A stretch of 64,000 nt of DNA from Fusobacterium ulcerans ATCC 49185 (GTDB lineage Bacteria > Fusobacteriota > Fusobacteriia > Fusobacteriales > Fusobacteriaceae), in assembly GCF_900683735.1 (NCBI RefSeq), contig NZ_LR215979.1:1922001-1986000 (forward strand), in the 5' to 3' direction. Below the pieces are notes generated by a model. The model saw only the letters and a program-made list of their open reading frames with translations. It searched no databases and was not told the DNA's origin. The position numbers were made by a program, and so were the translations under genes. Shown piece after piece: positions 1 through 10,274 of the stretch (positions are counted from its first letter, which is position 1; each line of letters begins with the position of its first letter).

Positions 1-3000
1 GCGCTTAAGTAGTCATTATCTTTAATCTGTACTTCAAGTCCGCCATTGCTTCCTGCGCTTTCTGTAAAACCATCTACTTTTCCATACTCTAAATCTAAAT
101 CTGCATATATATCCAATTCCCTTGATAAATCTGTATAGATAACTTTTGTTATTCTGTTATCAAGTGCTACAGAGTAAGTATTGTACTCTCCCTTATTCTC
201 AAATGTTTCATGAAGATTAAGCTTTCTCTCAGCTATATGTCTGTTGTATCCTAGTTCTATTCTTGATAACCATGATACTTTATGTTCTTCACTTAGATTT
301 TTAACTCTATGTACTCCTGCTCTCAATGAATATACATCCTCTTTTGAATCATTTTCAAATTCAAATCTCGATCCTGTAAATCCTAGTGTATATCCATATT
401 TGCTTCCATACTCTGTTCCTTCTTTTTCTTTCATGTAAAGAAGACCCATTATCTTGTAATCATAATCTTCTATTCCTAAAGTTGGATCTTTATAATCTCC
501 ATCAGTATAGATTACACTATACTTACTGCTGTCTTTAGTTAGATTGTATGATGATTCAAGCTCATAGAAAGAGTTATCAAATGCTCTGTTGATATCCTGC
601 ATTCTTCCTTGAATAGTTGAATAGATGTCTCCTCTTGTTTCTGCAAGTTTTCTAGATGTTTCTCCTTCAAATTGATCTGCAGAAAGCCCTTCCAAGTATG
701 CATTCAATCCTTTTAATATCTCTGCATCTTTTCCTATTCCTCCACTGTTAGCAAGAATATTATCAAGTCCTTTATCCAATGCATCAAACTGTGTTCCTAT
801 TGTCAAATCTGCATATGGTCTTTTTGCAATAGTAAGATCTCCATCTCCTGTCACTTTTGCAATAAATAGAGGTGATGTTATAGGAGTAAACTTTGTTTCA
901 TCCAATGCTCCTGCTACTGCATTTACAAAATTCTGTATTACATATGTGATTCCATTTCCTGTTAGTGCAAAGTTTGGAAGAATATTTACTTCTCCACTTA
1001 TGTTTCCTGCATTGAATACTGGCATTCCTGTTGTTACATCTACATATGCTCCATTTACTACCAGATTTCCTACTGTTGAAATTGTTCCACCTTTTCCTAT
1101 GTAATTACCATTAATATGTATATCTCCATTTGAGTCAATTTTTATACTTCCTACTTCTGCACTTCCTACACCTGTAGTTTCAACTTTTGTCCCTGAATAT
1201 CCAGGTATAACTACAATATTTCCTGTATTTTCAAGAATTCCTTGACCTTCTATTCCTACTCCATTTTTTACCTCTATATATCCATTATTTTGGAATTTTG
1301 CATTTATTCCTACTACCATTCCTGCACCTTTATCTACCTTAATAACTCCATTATTAATTATTTCTGCAGTGTTATATGCTGCCATTCCTACTGTTATTGC
1401 TCCATAATCACTATCTACATTTCCTAAATTGATAGTCCCTGCATTGACAGCTACAGCTCCATTTTGTACTAGGATTCCTACTCCACCTTTATCAACATTG
1501 ATAGTTGCTCCTGATGCATTTGTAATATGTGTTCCTTCTCCACTTCCATAAATACCTACTGAAAAATCCTCTTTTACATTTATAGTTCCAGTATTATTTA
1601 CTGTAGTTCCATTTGTTACATATATACCTACTGAGTTTAGATGTTTTTCTTTATTATTAGGCTCTCCATTTATATTTGTTTTCCCTACAGTTATTGTTCC
1701 ACTATTATTTACTGTATTTGTTCCACTAGAATAGATTCCTACTGCTGCCATTCCTAATGTCATATTTGCTTTATTGTTAATTGTTGCTGACTGTGATGCT
1801 TTCTGTCCTGCATTTTGCTTCACAAAGATTCCATATCCGCTGACTCCTACATTGAAAGTGGTATTCATTGTTGTTTCTATAATTCCTCCTCCATTCAATT
1901 TGTAGATTCCAACTGAACCTTTATCATCTTTTCCATTTCCCTTATCAGCAATAATTATATCTCCATTCTGTGTTACATTACCATTTCCTTCACTTACAAT
2001 ACCTATACTTGTATTTGTGCCAACTGCTATATCTCCTGTTACTGATGTATTCATTCCTTTAGCATATACTCCTATAGAATTGTTATCTCCAATTGTTATT
2101 CCAGTAGTACTTACACTTAATTCCTTAGTTCCTTCACCATAGAATCCTAAAGCTGAATTTCCTACTTGAAGACTTCCTCCAGTATAGTTTATGTTTCCAT
2201 TTTGCATACCAGTAGCATATAGCCCTATTCCATTATTTCCAACAAGAACATTTCCAGTTCCGTTATAGCTTCCACCATTCAGTACCACTCCCACAGACAT
2301 ATCTTCTGTAGCAGTAAGACTTGAATTCTGTACAGTTATTGAAGTTATGCTTAAATTGCTTCCTGTTCCCAATACTCCAATATTTTCTTTTCCTCCTACA
2401 GTTATAGCTCCTAATGCAGTAGTAGAATCTGAAGTTAAGATTCCTACTTTATTCTGTCCTCCTGTAACTGATATTGCCCCATTGACTGTATTTGTTCCAC
2501 CCTTAATAGCAGCCTTAATTGAATAGTCAGCATCTGTTATTGTTGGAAGATTTATAGTTCCTAAAGTATTTAAATAATATCCTCCAATAGAATAATTATC
2601 TTTATCACCAGTATGAAGGGTTATTGTTCCTGATGGTGTTCCTAAAGATGTTCCTTCAATTACATATCCAACACCTTTTGTAACATTTAAAGTTCCAACA
2701 TCAATATTTCCTTGACCCTTCAGATACATTCCTATACCATTGTCAGTTACATTTATAATTGATGTATTAGTAATATCTCCAACCTCGTTATACATACCTA
2801 CTGCATCTTTTCCACTTACATTTATTTCCCCATTATTCTCTACAATAGCATAATTTCCTACAGCAGTATTTTCATCTTTTGTTGCTGCTAGTCCAAAACC
2901 ACCAGTCTGTACATTTATAACTCCTGATACATCATTTTTTACGCTATATCCACTTCCACCACTGTACTCTCCAAGTAACCCTGCTGATCCATTTCCTACT

Positions 3001-6000
3001 GTAATAGTTCCTGAATTAGAAAGACTTCCATCCTTTGTTGCTGCTAGTGTTCCTGCTCCACTTCCTATAACTATATTAGCTCCAAGATTTACTGTACCTC
3101 CATCATTATATGAAAGTATTCCGCCATTTCCATTAAAGTTTACTGTTAGATTTCCTGTTGTTCCTAAATTAGCAATAGTACCTGTTCCAGCATATACTCC
3201 TATTCCATTTCCTGTTATATTAATAGTTCCAGCATTAGCATTAAGTGTAGTTCCTAGATCTTTTAAATAGATTCCTACTGCTCCATTTTTTACATTTGTT
3301 GTTGATGAATACTCTATTCTATTTCCATCTTCTGTATATATACCAACTGCTCCTGATGCAGAAGCATTTATTGTAGAATTTCCTACCGTATGATTTGATG
3401 ATGATCCACCAAGGTATAATCCTATAGCTGATCCAGTAGCTATATTTGTAACTTCACCAGCTGTTATTACTGCTCCATTTACACTAGCTGTATCATCTGC
3501 AAGATAAACTGCAACAGTATCTTTTGAATTTCCAGCATTTATAGTTCCAGATACTACTGTTCCACTCTCAGCATATATTCCAGTTCCCCCTGTTCCATTA
3601 ATAGTAACTGGGAAGTCTATTTTTGCACCGCTTTTTCCATATACTCCTACTGAACCAGCAGCAAGAGCTATAGTTCCTGCATTTGTTATTTTTCCTGCTC
3701 CTGTTCCTTCAAGAATGATACCTGTACCACTTCCAGTTATACTTATTGTTCCACCAGCACCATTAAATCCTGCACTTGTTCCTTTTACAAATACTCCAGT
3801 TCCTGATGTTACATTTATATTTCCTGCATTTATTCCTATACTAGTTCCATCTTCTCCTACATACATTCCAAGATTAGCACCTGCTGTTATTGTGCCACCA
3901 GTTGTATTTTCTATTGTTGCTGTTTTTCCTGCAACAGCTTTAGCTATCATTCCTACAACTGATTTACTTGATGCGCTTGCTGCCCCATTCATTGTAATAG
4001 TTCCTGAGTTGATTCCTTTACCTTCTTCTACATAGATTCCTATACTGTCATTATCATTCATTGTGATAATTCCTGTTGAAGTCAGTTGAGAACCTCCTCC
4101 TATATATGAAGCTATACTGTCACTCTGCCCAGCTGTTGATGTAATGTCAGAATTATTTACTAAAGTTATTCCATCTGCTGCATATATTCCTACACCATTT
4201 TTTCCTGTAAGTTCAATCTCAGATCTATTTGTTACAGGTCCTGATGCAGTTCCTTTACTATAATACACTCCTATATTATTACCAGTTGAAGAATTATTTA
4301 CAGTTATTTTTCCTCCAGTTGCATATGCACCATCTGTAAGGTACATTCCTGTTCCTTTGTTAGTTGTACTGACAGTTCCTATATTTAGAGTAAGTTCTGT
4401 ATCTATATTTACAGCTCCTCCACTTCCATATACTCCTATTGCTCCTGATGTTGTATTTCCTGTCGCTGTAACAGTTCCTTTTATTTTTGATTCTCCATCT
4501 ATGAATACTCCTGTAGTTTTATCTCCAGTCGCTGTTACTTTTACATCTAAACTATTATTTCCTTTAGAATAAATTCCTATTGCTCCATTTTCAACCTTAA
4601 GTTCTCCTGTTCCTTTAACTGTACTTCCTGTTCCAGCATTTTCTAGATATATTCCTACTGTTTTATTTCCAAGTGTTGTTGGAGTTCCCATTCCATTTAC
4701 TGTTACTGTTTTACCATCAGTAATTTCTACAGCAGAATCTTTTCCATATACATAGATATTTTTATTTTCATTATTATTTGCAAAAGTCAAATTATCTTTG
4801 AAGTTTACTTTTGCACCTTCTGCATAGACTCCTATACTTGATTTCCCATCAAATACTATATTATTGTTAGTATCAAGTTCAGCTGTTGCTCCAGATTTAA
4901 CATAGATTCCTGTAGCTCCATCTACTTTTAGCTTAATTGTTCCTTTATTTATTGCTTTACCATTAGCTCCATCTGCATACATTCCTATTTGAGAAGAATT
5001 CCCAACATTAATTATTCCATTACCTGTTTCATTGGCGATGGTTGTATCTTTTCCATACATCCCTATTGCTTTTTCATTTGCTTCAAGTTCAATTGTTCCC
5101 TGATTTGTTCCTATTCTGCTTATTACTGGCCCAGCTCCTGTCTTTGCAACAAAAATACCTATTCCTTCTGTTCCAACTGTTAAAGATCCAGAAGAAGTGA
5201 CATTCATATCTTGTACATATATAGCTGTTCCTTTTACAAAATTTGAGGCATTTATATCTAAGTCTATATCTTGGCTGTCACTTCCAGTTGATGAACCTTT
5301 ATAGAAAATACCTGTTTTTCCATTAATATCCACTGTATTTTCTTTGCTTTCTAAAGTAACAGTAGTAGCTTCAAGAGTTGATGTTCCATCAAGCATTACT
5401 CCTATTCCATCTGAACCAAGTTTTAATGTTCCAAGTTTTGTAACATTACTTCCTTCTGTTGCATAGATAGCTACTCCGCCACTTCCTACTGTTATATTTC
5501 CTTTATTTGCAATTGTAGCTTTCTTTCCATAGATTCCTATAGCTGCAGTAAAATTATCTGAATCTCCTACTGTTATTGTTCCTAAAGTATCATTAGTTAC
5601 TACATTATCTGCAGCTGCTCTGCCAGTGTTGTTATTGTTAGCATAGATTCCTATTGTTCCTATTCCATCAAGAGCAATATTACCTGTATTTGTAATAGTT
5701 ACTTTCCCTTGTTCAGCAAAAATGCCTCCAGTTCCAAATTCATTTGTTAGTATATTTCCTTCATCATCTTCTCTATATGCCATTCCCAAAATACCTATGG
5801 ATTGATTTCCTTTTACTTCTATATTTCCAGCATTATCAACTTTACTTCCATTTACGGCATATACTCCCACTGCTTTGTCATTAACTGTATTCGCCCCTTT
5901 TTCAACTTCCACTCCAGCACCTGCTGTAATATCTATTTTACCAAAGTTCATGTAAAGACCAATAGCTCCTACACCTGTATCTGTTCTATCTGCTATTACT

Positions 6001-9000
6001 TTAGACCCTGCTGCAAGATTTATCTGAGCATCTGTTGCACTTGCTGCTGATTTACTTGAATTCATTTCAAGCCCAACTACCTGTCCTTTAAAATTTGCTT
6101 CTGCATCAGAGCTATTAATTTCTGATTTTACTTCTATATTAGCTAAAACATTTAGATTAAGTCTTTGACCTAAAAATCTTCTATAGTAAAAGAACCCTGT
6201 TGAAGTTGTATCAGTATCTGATTTATTCATATGAGCATTAATGTTTAAAGTTCCTCCATCTACAGCTGCTATTTTATATTTATCAAATACTTGATTTCCA
6301 TCTGTTCCAGCAACTATATTTACTCCACCTAATTTAGCTTCTATATCTGTTTTAAGTGTTCCTATATTTAAAGCTCCTATATTTTTAAGATTAACTCCTA
6401 CTGCATCATTAGACATTACTACAATCTTAGCTCCAGTCAAAGTTATTGGATTAGGAGAAGAATCGTTATTTAAATCTAATTCAAGAGCTGTGGCTTTTCC
6501 TCTCAGAATTATTTCTCCATCTGTTAAATTAACAGTTCCTACCCCATCAGAGTAGACTGCATATCCATTTCCTTCATAATCTACAATTCCATTTGTTATA
6601 TCTACATTAGAATTACTTCCAATAGATGCAATTCCAACAGACCCATCTTTTACTTTTACATATGTGTTTTTAGTATTTATTTTTCCACCATTGTTAGCAA
6701 ATAATCCTACTCCTTTAACTAAACCTGATACAGTAGTTCCTTCAACATAAATATTTACTGGTGCTGTTGGTTCAATTATTCCACCACCAAATCCAGTCTC
6801 TGAATGATCTAGTGAACTTCTATTAGCTGTTATTTCTCCATTATCAGTTGAATATATTGCAATACTATCCCCTGACAAATTCAAACTTAATTTATCTTCT
6901 GCTATATTTATTGCTGTTCCACTGTCTTTAGCATATAGGGCAACACTATCCTCAATTTTCTTAGTATTATCTCCAGCTGTCGCATTACCATTTATAGTTA
7001 TTTTTTTCCCATTTTGTGCAATTGCTATCTGGTTGTTTTTTCCATTTTCTATTAAAATATCTCCTTCAAACTTTACATCTCCCCCTTGAGCAATTATTCC
7101 AATATTTCCTTCTCCACCAGATATTTTTATACTACTGTTTTCTGCTGGAACTCCATATGGTTTTAAAATTTCAATTGTTCCGTTATTTGCAAATATTCCT
7201 ATTCCCCCATATGAATACTCTCCTATTTCTATTTGGGCTGCTGTTTTTGTTGTACTTAAATTGTCCATCAGTATTCCAATAGCTTGCTCTACTAAATTAG
7301 GATCATTTTCTCTGTCTACAAAAATATTATTTACAGAATTCCCTTTTGCTATAGTTTGTTTTTTCTTTCCAATACTGAACTTCACTATATTTTTTTCATT
7401 TGTTATATTGGTATTTTGTGCAACTAAACCAATACTTTTATCTCCTAATAATTCGATTGGTTTTTTTATATATGCTGCATGTCCATTTTTAAACTGCTTA
7501 TTATCTGACATATATAAAGCAATTGCCTCTGCTCCTCTTATTTCAGCAGTTCCTTCATTTACAAATGCAGCTTCATTAGCATCTAAATTACTATAAACCC
7601 ATTGCATTAATGAAGCTCCTACTCCATCTACATATATCTTTCCAGTTGGGCCATTTGAATAAATATATGCTTTGGATTGTTGTGTATCTGGAGAATGCAT
7701 ATATACAGCTGATTTATCTCCATTAACTATAATTGTTCCTTCATTATCTAAATAATTTGTTCTAAGTCCGCCATCTGTATGTGATGTTGTAAAAAAATAC
7801 GCCGAATTTGTTCCATTTATTTCTACTTTACCTTTATTAACAAATAAAAGCTCCGTATTATCCTCGCCTTTAATTCCAGTATATGTCTGATACTCTCTCA
7901 ATCTATCACGTGTTGCTGAAGTTATTAGCCCTTCTGCAACTCTATCATCTAAATTACCATTTACTATTCCCTCAGTTTCAAGATCAATAAGTTTAGCATT
8001 ATTTGAATTAAAAGTTATTTTTACATTTTCTCCATAATATGAATATGGTACATTTAATAAAGTATGAAAAAAATCTTCATTTACAGTATATGTTCCATCT
8101 GTTGGTTTACTACCTTGAGGAGATGTTCCAGAAAATGCTTCTGCATCATAACCTGTTACTCCTACACTATAATTTCCTGAATTTCCATTTATAATATATT
8201 CTCCAGATTTTAAACTTATTTGAGATATTACTCCATCATTTCCATCCCACCAGAAGTATTGTACACTCGGATTTGCTCCACTTCCAGCTATTGATGGAGT
8301 TGAAATATTTATTGGAACTATTACTTGTATTGAAGGAGCTTTTGGAGGATTTATCATAGTTGGCTCATATCCTCCAGGTGCTGTAGGGGCACTTACTGTT
8401 ATATTTTTTTCTGCTGGTGTTGTTGGTGTTGTTACTGTTGGTGCTGTTACATTTATTGAGGCAACTGCTCCAGGTGTAGTCACATTAATTGTTGGTGTTA
8501 TAATTGAAGGAGGAGCTGTAGGTGAGTTTGGACTACTAGGTGTTATATTTGGTACTCCTGTAATTTGTGGTATTCCTATTGAAACATTAATTACTTTATT
8601 TATTTCAGGAAGTACTGGCACTACTGGTTTGATATTTGCTCCTACTTCTATTGTTTCTCTAAATACCTCAGTATCTACAGCCACTCCATTTCCTGCTATC
8701 AATTTATCTTTTCCTATGTTTCCTGTAGATTTTAATATACTTCTTCCACTTCTTGTTTCATAATGCTTGTTTATTGCATCTATTGTTTCTGAAAACTCTT
8801 TATCTGTTACATCTTTCATTTTTCCACTATCTAAATGCTGATAGCTGAAAAAAACTTGTGTACTGTTGAATAAAGGCTTAGAGTAAAAATCTCCCTTTCT
8901 TACAAGTTCCACAAAGTTTGAGTTGTATTCTTTTATTAATCTCTCATTTTCTACTATTTTTCTTTTTATTTCTTCCCGCTCTGTTTGTATTCTGCTTAAA

Positions 9001-9155
9001 AGATCTCCCTTACTTTCCTGTATCTCCTCTGCTGTTATTTCTGCTCCTAATGATATTCCTCCTATTATCATGAAAGATATTAAGAGTGCAAGAGAATAAC
9101 TCACTTTTCTTTTTAGAAATCTTTTTAGAGATTTTTCAATATCGCCTTTTCTCAT
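1..9155 (-). CDS. Giant autotransporter adhesin (type Va), C-terminus beyond window
   Basis: This is an open frame of about 3,051 codons running off the left edge. I translated about 550 codons at the N-terminus and about 300 at the C-terminal end and spot-checked frames between. The ATG at 9155 follows GGGGGA at good spacing. The first ~40 residues are a basic, extended signal region of the kind seen in Fusobacterium autotransporters. A Pro/Thr-rich segment follows (about 8,290-8,640). The long passenger is built of short degenerate repeats reading roughly VGIYA, each with Gly/Asn/Thr-rich turns, as expected of a beta-helix. From about 690 down to 1 the translation switches to alternating beta strands typical of an autotransporter barrel, after a helical linker near 560-690. 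Likely role: surface adhesin exported by its own barrel. The gene follows a small coiled-coil gene by 13 bp. It resembles RadD/Fap2-class proteins in architecture only; orthology is not claimed. Confidence 0.93.
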   Translation of the reverse strand, partial: MRKGDIEKSLKRFLKRKVSYSLALLISFMIIGGISLGAEITAEEIQESKGDLLSRIQTEREEIKRKIVENERLIKEYNSNFVELVRKGDFYSKPLFNSTQVFFSYQHLDSGKMKDVTDKEFSETIDAINKHYETRSGRSILKSTGNIGKDKLIAGNGVAVDTEVFRETIEVGANIKPVVPVLPEINKVINVSIGIPQITGVPNITPSSPNSPTAPPSIITPTINVTTPGAVASINVTAPTVTTPTTPAEKNITVSAPTAPGGYEPTMINPPKAPSIQVIVPINISTPSIAGSGANPSVQYFWWDGNDGVISQISLKSGEYIINGNSGNYSVGVTGYDAEAFSGTSPQGSKPTDGTYTVNEDFFHTLLNVPYSYYGENVKITFNSNNAKLIDLETEGIVNGNLDDRVAEGLITSATRDRLREYQTYTGIKGEDNTELLFVNKGKVEINGTNSAYFFTTSHTDGGLRTNYLDNEGTIIVNGDKSAVYMHSPDTQQSKAYIYSNGPTGKIYVDGVGASLMQWVYSNLDANEAAFVNEGTAEIRGAEAIALYMSDNKQFKNGHAAYIKKPIELLGDKSIGLVAQNTNITNEKNIVKFSIGKKKQTIAKGNSVNNIFVDRENDPNLVEQAIGILMDNLSTTKTAAQIEIGEYSYGGIGIFANNGTIEILKPYGVPAENSSIKISGGEGNIGIIAQGGDVKFEGDILIENGKNNQIAIAQNGKKITINGNATAGDNTKKIEDSVALYAKDSGTAINIAEDKLSLNLSGDSIAIYSTDNGEITANRSSLDHSETGFGGGIIEPTAPVNIYVEGTTVSGLVKGVGLFANNGGKINTKNTYVKVKDGSVGIASIGSNSNVDITNGIVDYEGNGYAVYSDGVGTVNLTDGEIILRGKATALELDLNNDSSPNPITLTGAKIVVMSNDAVGVNLKNIGALNIGTLKTDIEAKLGGVNIVAGTDGNQVFDKYKIAAVDGGTLNINAHMNKSDTDTTSTGFFYYRRFLGQRLNLNVLANIEVKSEINSSDAEANFKGQVVGLEMNSSKSAASATDAQINLAAGSKVIADRTDTGVGAIGLYMNFGKIDITAGAGVEVEKGANTVNDKAVGVYAVNGSKVDNAGNIEVKGNQSIGILGMAYREDDEGNILTNEFGTGGIFAEQGKVTITNTGNIALDGIGTIGIYANNNNTGRAAADNVVTNDTLGTITVGDSDNFTAAIGIYGKKATIANKGNITVGSGGVAIYATEGSNVTKLGTLKLGSDGIGVMLDGTSTLEATTVTLESKENTVDINGKTGIFYKGSSTGSDSQDIDLDINASNFVKGTAIYVQDMNVTSSGSLTVGTEGIGIFVAKTGAGPVISRIGTNQGTIELEANEKAIGMYGKDTTIANETGNGIINVGNSSQIGMYADGANGKAINKGTIKLKVDGATGIYVKSGATAELDTNNNIVFDGKSSIGVYAEGAKVNFKDNLTFANNNENKNIYVYGKDSAVEITDGKTVTVNGMGTPTTLGNKTVGIYLENAGTGSTVKGTGELKVENGAIGIYSKGNNSLDVKVTATGDKTTGVFIDGESKIKGTVTATGNTTSGAIGVYGSGGAVNIDTELTLNIGTVSTTNKGTGMYLTDGAYATGGKITVNNSSTGNNIGVYYSKGTASGPVTNRSEIELTGKNGVGIYAADGITLVNNSDITSTAGQSDSIASYIGGGSQLTSTGIITMNDNDSIGIYVEEGKGINSGTITMNGAASASSKSVVGMIAKAVAGKTATIENTTGGTITAGANLGMYVGEDGTSIGINAGNINVTSGTGVFVKGTSAGFNGAGGTISITGSGTGIILEGTGAGKITNAGTIALAAGSVGVYGKSGAKIDFPVTINGTGGTGIYAESGTVVSGTINAGNSKDTVAVYLADDTASVNGAVITAGEVTNIATGSAIGLYLGGSSSNHTVGNSTINASASGAVGIYTEDGNRIEYSSTTNVKNGAVGIYLKDLGTTLNANAGTINITGNGIGVYAGTGTIANLGTTGNLTVNFNGNGGILSYNDGGTVNLGANIVIGSGAGTLAATKDGSLSNSGTITVGNGSAGLLGEYSGGSGYSVKNDVSGVINVQTGGFGLAATKDENTAVGNYAIVENNGEINVSGKDAVGMYNEVGDITNTSIINVTDNGIGMYLKGQGNIDVGTLNVTKGVGYVIEGTSLGTPSGTITLHTGDKDNYSIGGYYLNTLGTINLPTITDADYSIKAAIKGGTNTVNGAISVTGGQNKVGILTSDSTTALGAITVGGKENIGVLGTGSNLSITSITVQNSSLTATEDMSVGVVLNGGSYNGTGNVLVGNNGIGLYATGMQNGNINYTGGSLQVGNSALGFYGEGTKELSVSTTGITIGDNNSIGVYAKGMNTSVTGDIAVGTNTSIGIVSEGNGNVTQNGDIIIADKGNGKDDKGSVGIYKLNGGGIIETTMNTTFNVGVSGYGIFVKQNAGQKASQSATINNKANMTLGMAAVGIYSSGTNTVNNSGTITVGKTNINGEPNNKEKHLNSVGIYVTNGTTVNNTGTINVKEDFSVGIYGSGEGTHITNASGATINVDKGGVGILVQNGAVAVNAGTINLGNVDSDYGAITVGMAAYNTAEIINNGVIKVDKGAGMVVGINAKFQNNGYIEVKNGVGIEGQGILENTGNIVVIPGYSGTKVETTGVGSAEVGSIKIDSNGDIHINGNYIGKGGTISTVGNLVVNGAYVDVTTGMPVFNAGNISGEVNILPNFALTGNGITYVIQNFVNAVAGALDETKFTPITSPLFIAKVTGDGDLTIAKRPYADLTIGTQFDALDKGLDNILANSGGIGKDAEILKGLNAYLEGLSADQFEGETSRKLAETRGDIYSTIQGRMQDINRAFDNSFYELESSYNLTKDSSKYSVIYTDGDYKDPTLGIEDYDYKIMGLLYMKEKEGTEYGSKYGYTLGFTGSRFEFENDSKEDVYSLRAGVHRVKNLSEEHKVSWLSRIELGYNRHIAERKLNLHETFENKGEYNTYSVALDNRITKVIYTDLSRELDIYADLDLEYGKVDGFTESAGSNGGLEVQIKDNDYLS

Positions 9156-9168
9156 ATATCTTTCCCCC

Positions 9169-9750
9169 TTAGTTTCCTATTCTTATTTTTTGTTCCATCT
9201 TATCTAGTCTGCTCAAGTATTCATTAAGCTTCTCATTTTCATGTAATAGAAGTTCAATCTCGCTGTTATTAGAATCAAATTCATCATATACTTCATCATA
9301 TTTCTGACTTAAGAATACTCTTTTTTCATTTGGATTTATTCCTATTGCCTCTTCTAATTTCATGATTTCTTCTTCCTCTTCCCTTAAGAATGTCATTCTG
9401 TCTTTTCCTATTTTTAGTGCTTCTTTTGCTGCTGCCATTCTTGCTTCAGGTGTATTCTCACTTCTAAATACTTTTTCCTCAAGTGATTCATTCTGATTTC
9501 TTCTTATATCTTCAATTATTTTCTTCCCTTTTCTCTCTTCTTCCTTTGCAGCAGCAATTCTTGCTTTCTCAGCTTCTTCCTCTGCCTTCTTTGCATCTTC
9601 AATAGCTTTCTGTTTTGCCCTTTCCTCTGCCTTTATCTCTCTTCTTATCTCTTCCAAAACTTTCATTCCTTCTTTTTCACTTATTTCTTGCGCATGAAGA
9701 CTTGTTCCTAATATAGACAAAAGAAAAATGCCTGCAATTATTTTTTTCAT
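9169..9750 (-). CDS. Secreted coiled-coil protein upstream of autotransporter
   Basis: A 193-residue protein with a Sec signal peptide (MKKIIAGIFLLSILGTSLHA, cleavage after HAQ or nearby) and a strongly charged helical body rich in Glu, Lys, Arg and Ala. Residues about 25-85 are EEAEKAR-like and almost certainly form a coiled coil. A second helical block spans 105-190. GGGAGG precedes the ATG. It sits 13 bp upstream of the autotransporter gene, so the two are probably cotranscribed. I do not recognise a named family. A periplasmic or surface partner of the autotransporter is a guess from position. Confidence 0.85.
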   Translation of the reverse strand: MKKIIAGIFLLSILGTSLHAQEISEKEGMKVLEEIRREIKAEERAKQKAIEDAKKAEEEAEKARIAAAKEEERKGKKIIEDIRRNQNESLEEKVFRSENTPEARMAAAKEALKIGKDRMTFLREEEEEIMKLEEAIGINPNEKRVFLSQKYDEVYDEFDSNNSEIELLLHENEKLNEYLSRLDKMEQKIRIGN

Positions 9751-9807
9751 AAATCCTCCCTCTGTTTCTTTATTATTGATTAGTTTTTTATAAAGCTTTT
9801 ATAAAAA

Positions 9808-9843
9808 ATAAAGGCATTGTGAAATAAGAGCACAATACCTTTT
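9808..9843 (-). terminator. Terminator inside the adhesin gene cluster
   Basis: Arms AAAGGcATTGTG (9810-9821) and CACAATaCCTTT (9831-9842) pair with one mismatch. Read leftward they are followed by a T-rich run. The hairpin follows the second FadA-like gene and precedes the 193-residue protein gene. It should partly or fully separate the small-protein genes from the autotransporter. Confidence 0.6.
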
Positions 9844-9856
9844 CAATACTTAATGT

Positions 9857-10243
9857 TTATCTTAAACTTTTTAATTGGTTAAATTCGAATACTTTTCTCT
9901 CTTCTATTTTTACCTGTTTATCTATATCGCTTACAAATACTTGGTATTGCTTTAATATTTTTTTTACTTCTTCATTGTAAATACTTTTTCCTTCCATATT
10001 CATAAGCATTTGAGTTCTTTCATTACTCTTCCCTTTTAATGTCGTTAATAAATTCAAATTCTCCTGTGCTGTTTTTGCTATCATTTCTTCCTGCTTGAAT
10101 CTCTCATTTTCCTTCTGCTCCAGCATCTTCAGTTCTGCCTCAAGTTGTGAGAATTTACTGTCTAATGTCATATCTGCTGCTGCTAGATTTGCTGATATTA
10201 ATATTGCGCCTAATCCCAATAATATACTTTTTTTAATTTGCAT
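9857..10243 (-). CDS. FadA-family adhesin paralogue
   Basis: A 128-residue protein with a signal peptide (about 1-22, ending LAAA) and an all-helical mature part of about 105 residues. FadA is a small secreted fusobacterial adhesin that forms antiparallel helical hairpins and filaments. The mature start (KFSQLEAELKMLEQKENERF) aligns with the FadA N-terminal helix, and the C-terminus ends in an F-x-Q-L-K-S-L motif like FadA's ending. It is more divergent than its upstream neighbour and lacks FadA's central FYK-Q-Y-x-x-LASKY block. It lies 31 bp downstream of the closer FadA homologue. The family call is from recalled FadA sequence, not a search. Confidence 0.75.
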   Translation of the reverse strand: MQIKKSILLGLGAILISANLAAADMTLDSKFSQLEAELKMLEQKENERFKQEEMIAKTAQENLNLLTTLKGKSNERTQMLMNMEGKSIYNEEVKKILKQYQVFVSDIDKQVKIEERKVFEFNQLKSLR

Positions 10244-10274
10244 AATTCTTTCTCCTTTGATTTAAAATATTTTT

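Noticed and set aside
3715-4035. Plus-strand ORF rich in Pro/Val/Ile, and similar ones at 244-438, 1242-1427, 4357-4572, 4989-5183, 5802-6050 and 7016-7596.
   Set aside because: Antisense shadows of the repetitive autotransporter frame; no SD and abnormal composition.
1-9155. Dense short repeats considered as a CRISPR array or VNTR.
   Set aside because: No regular repeat-spacer spacing; the repeats are coding beta-helix rungs.
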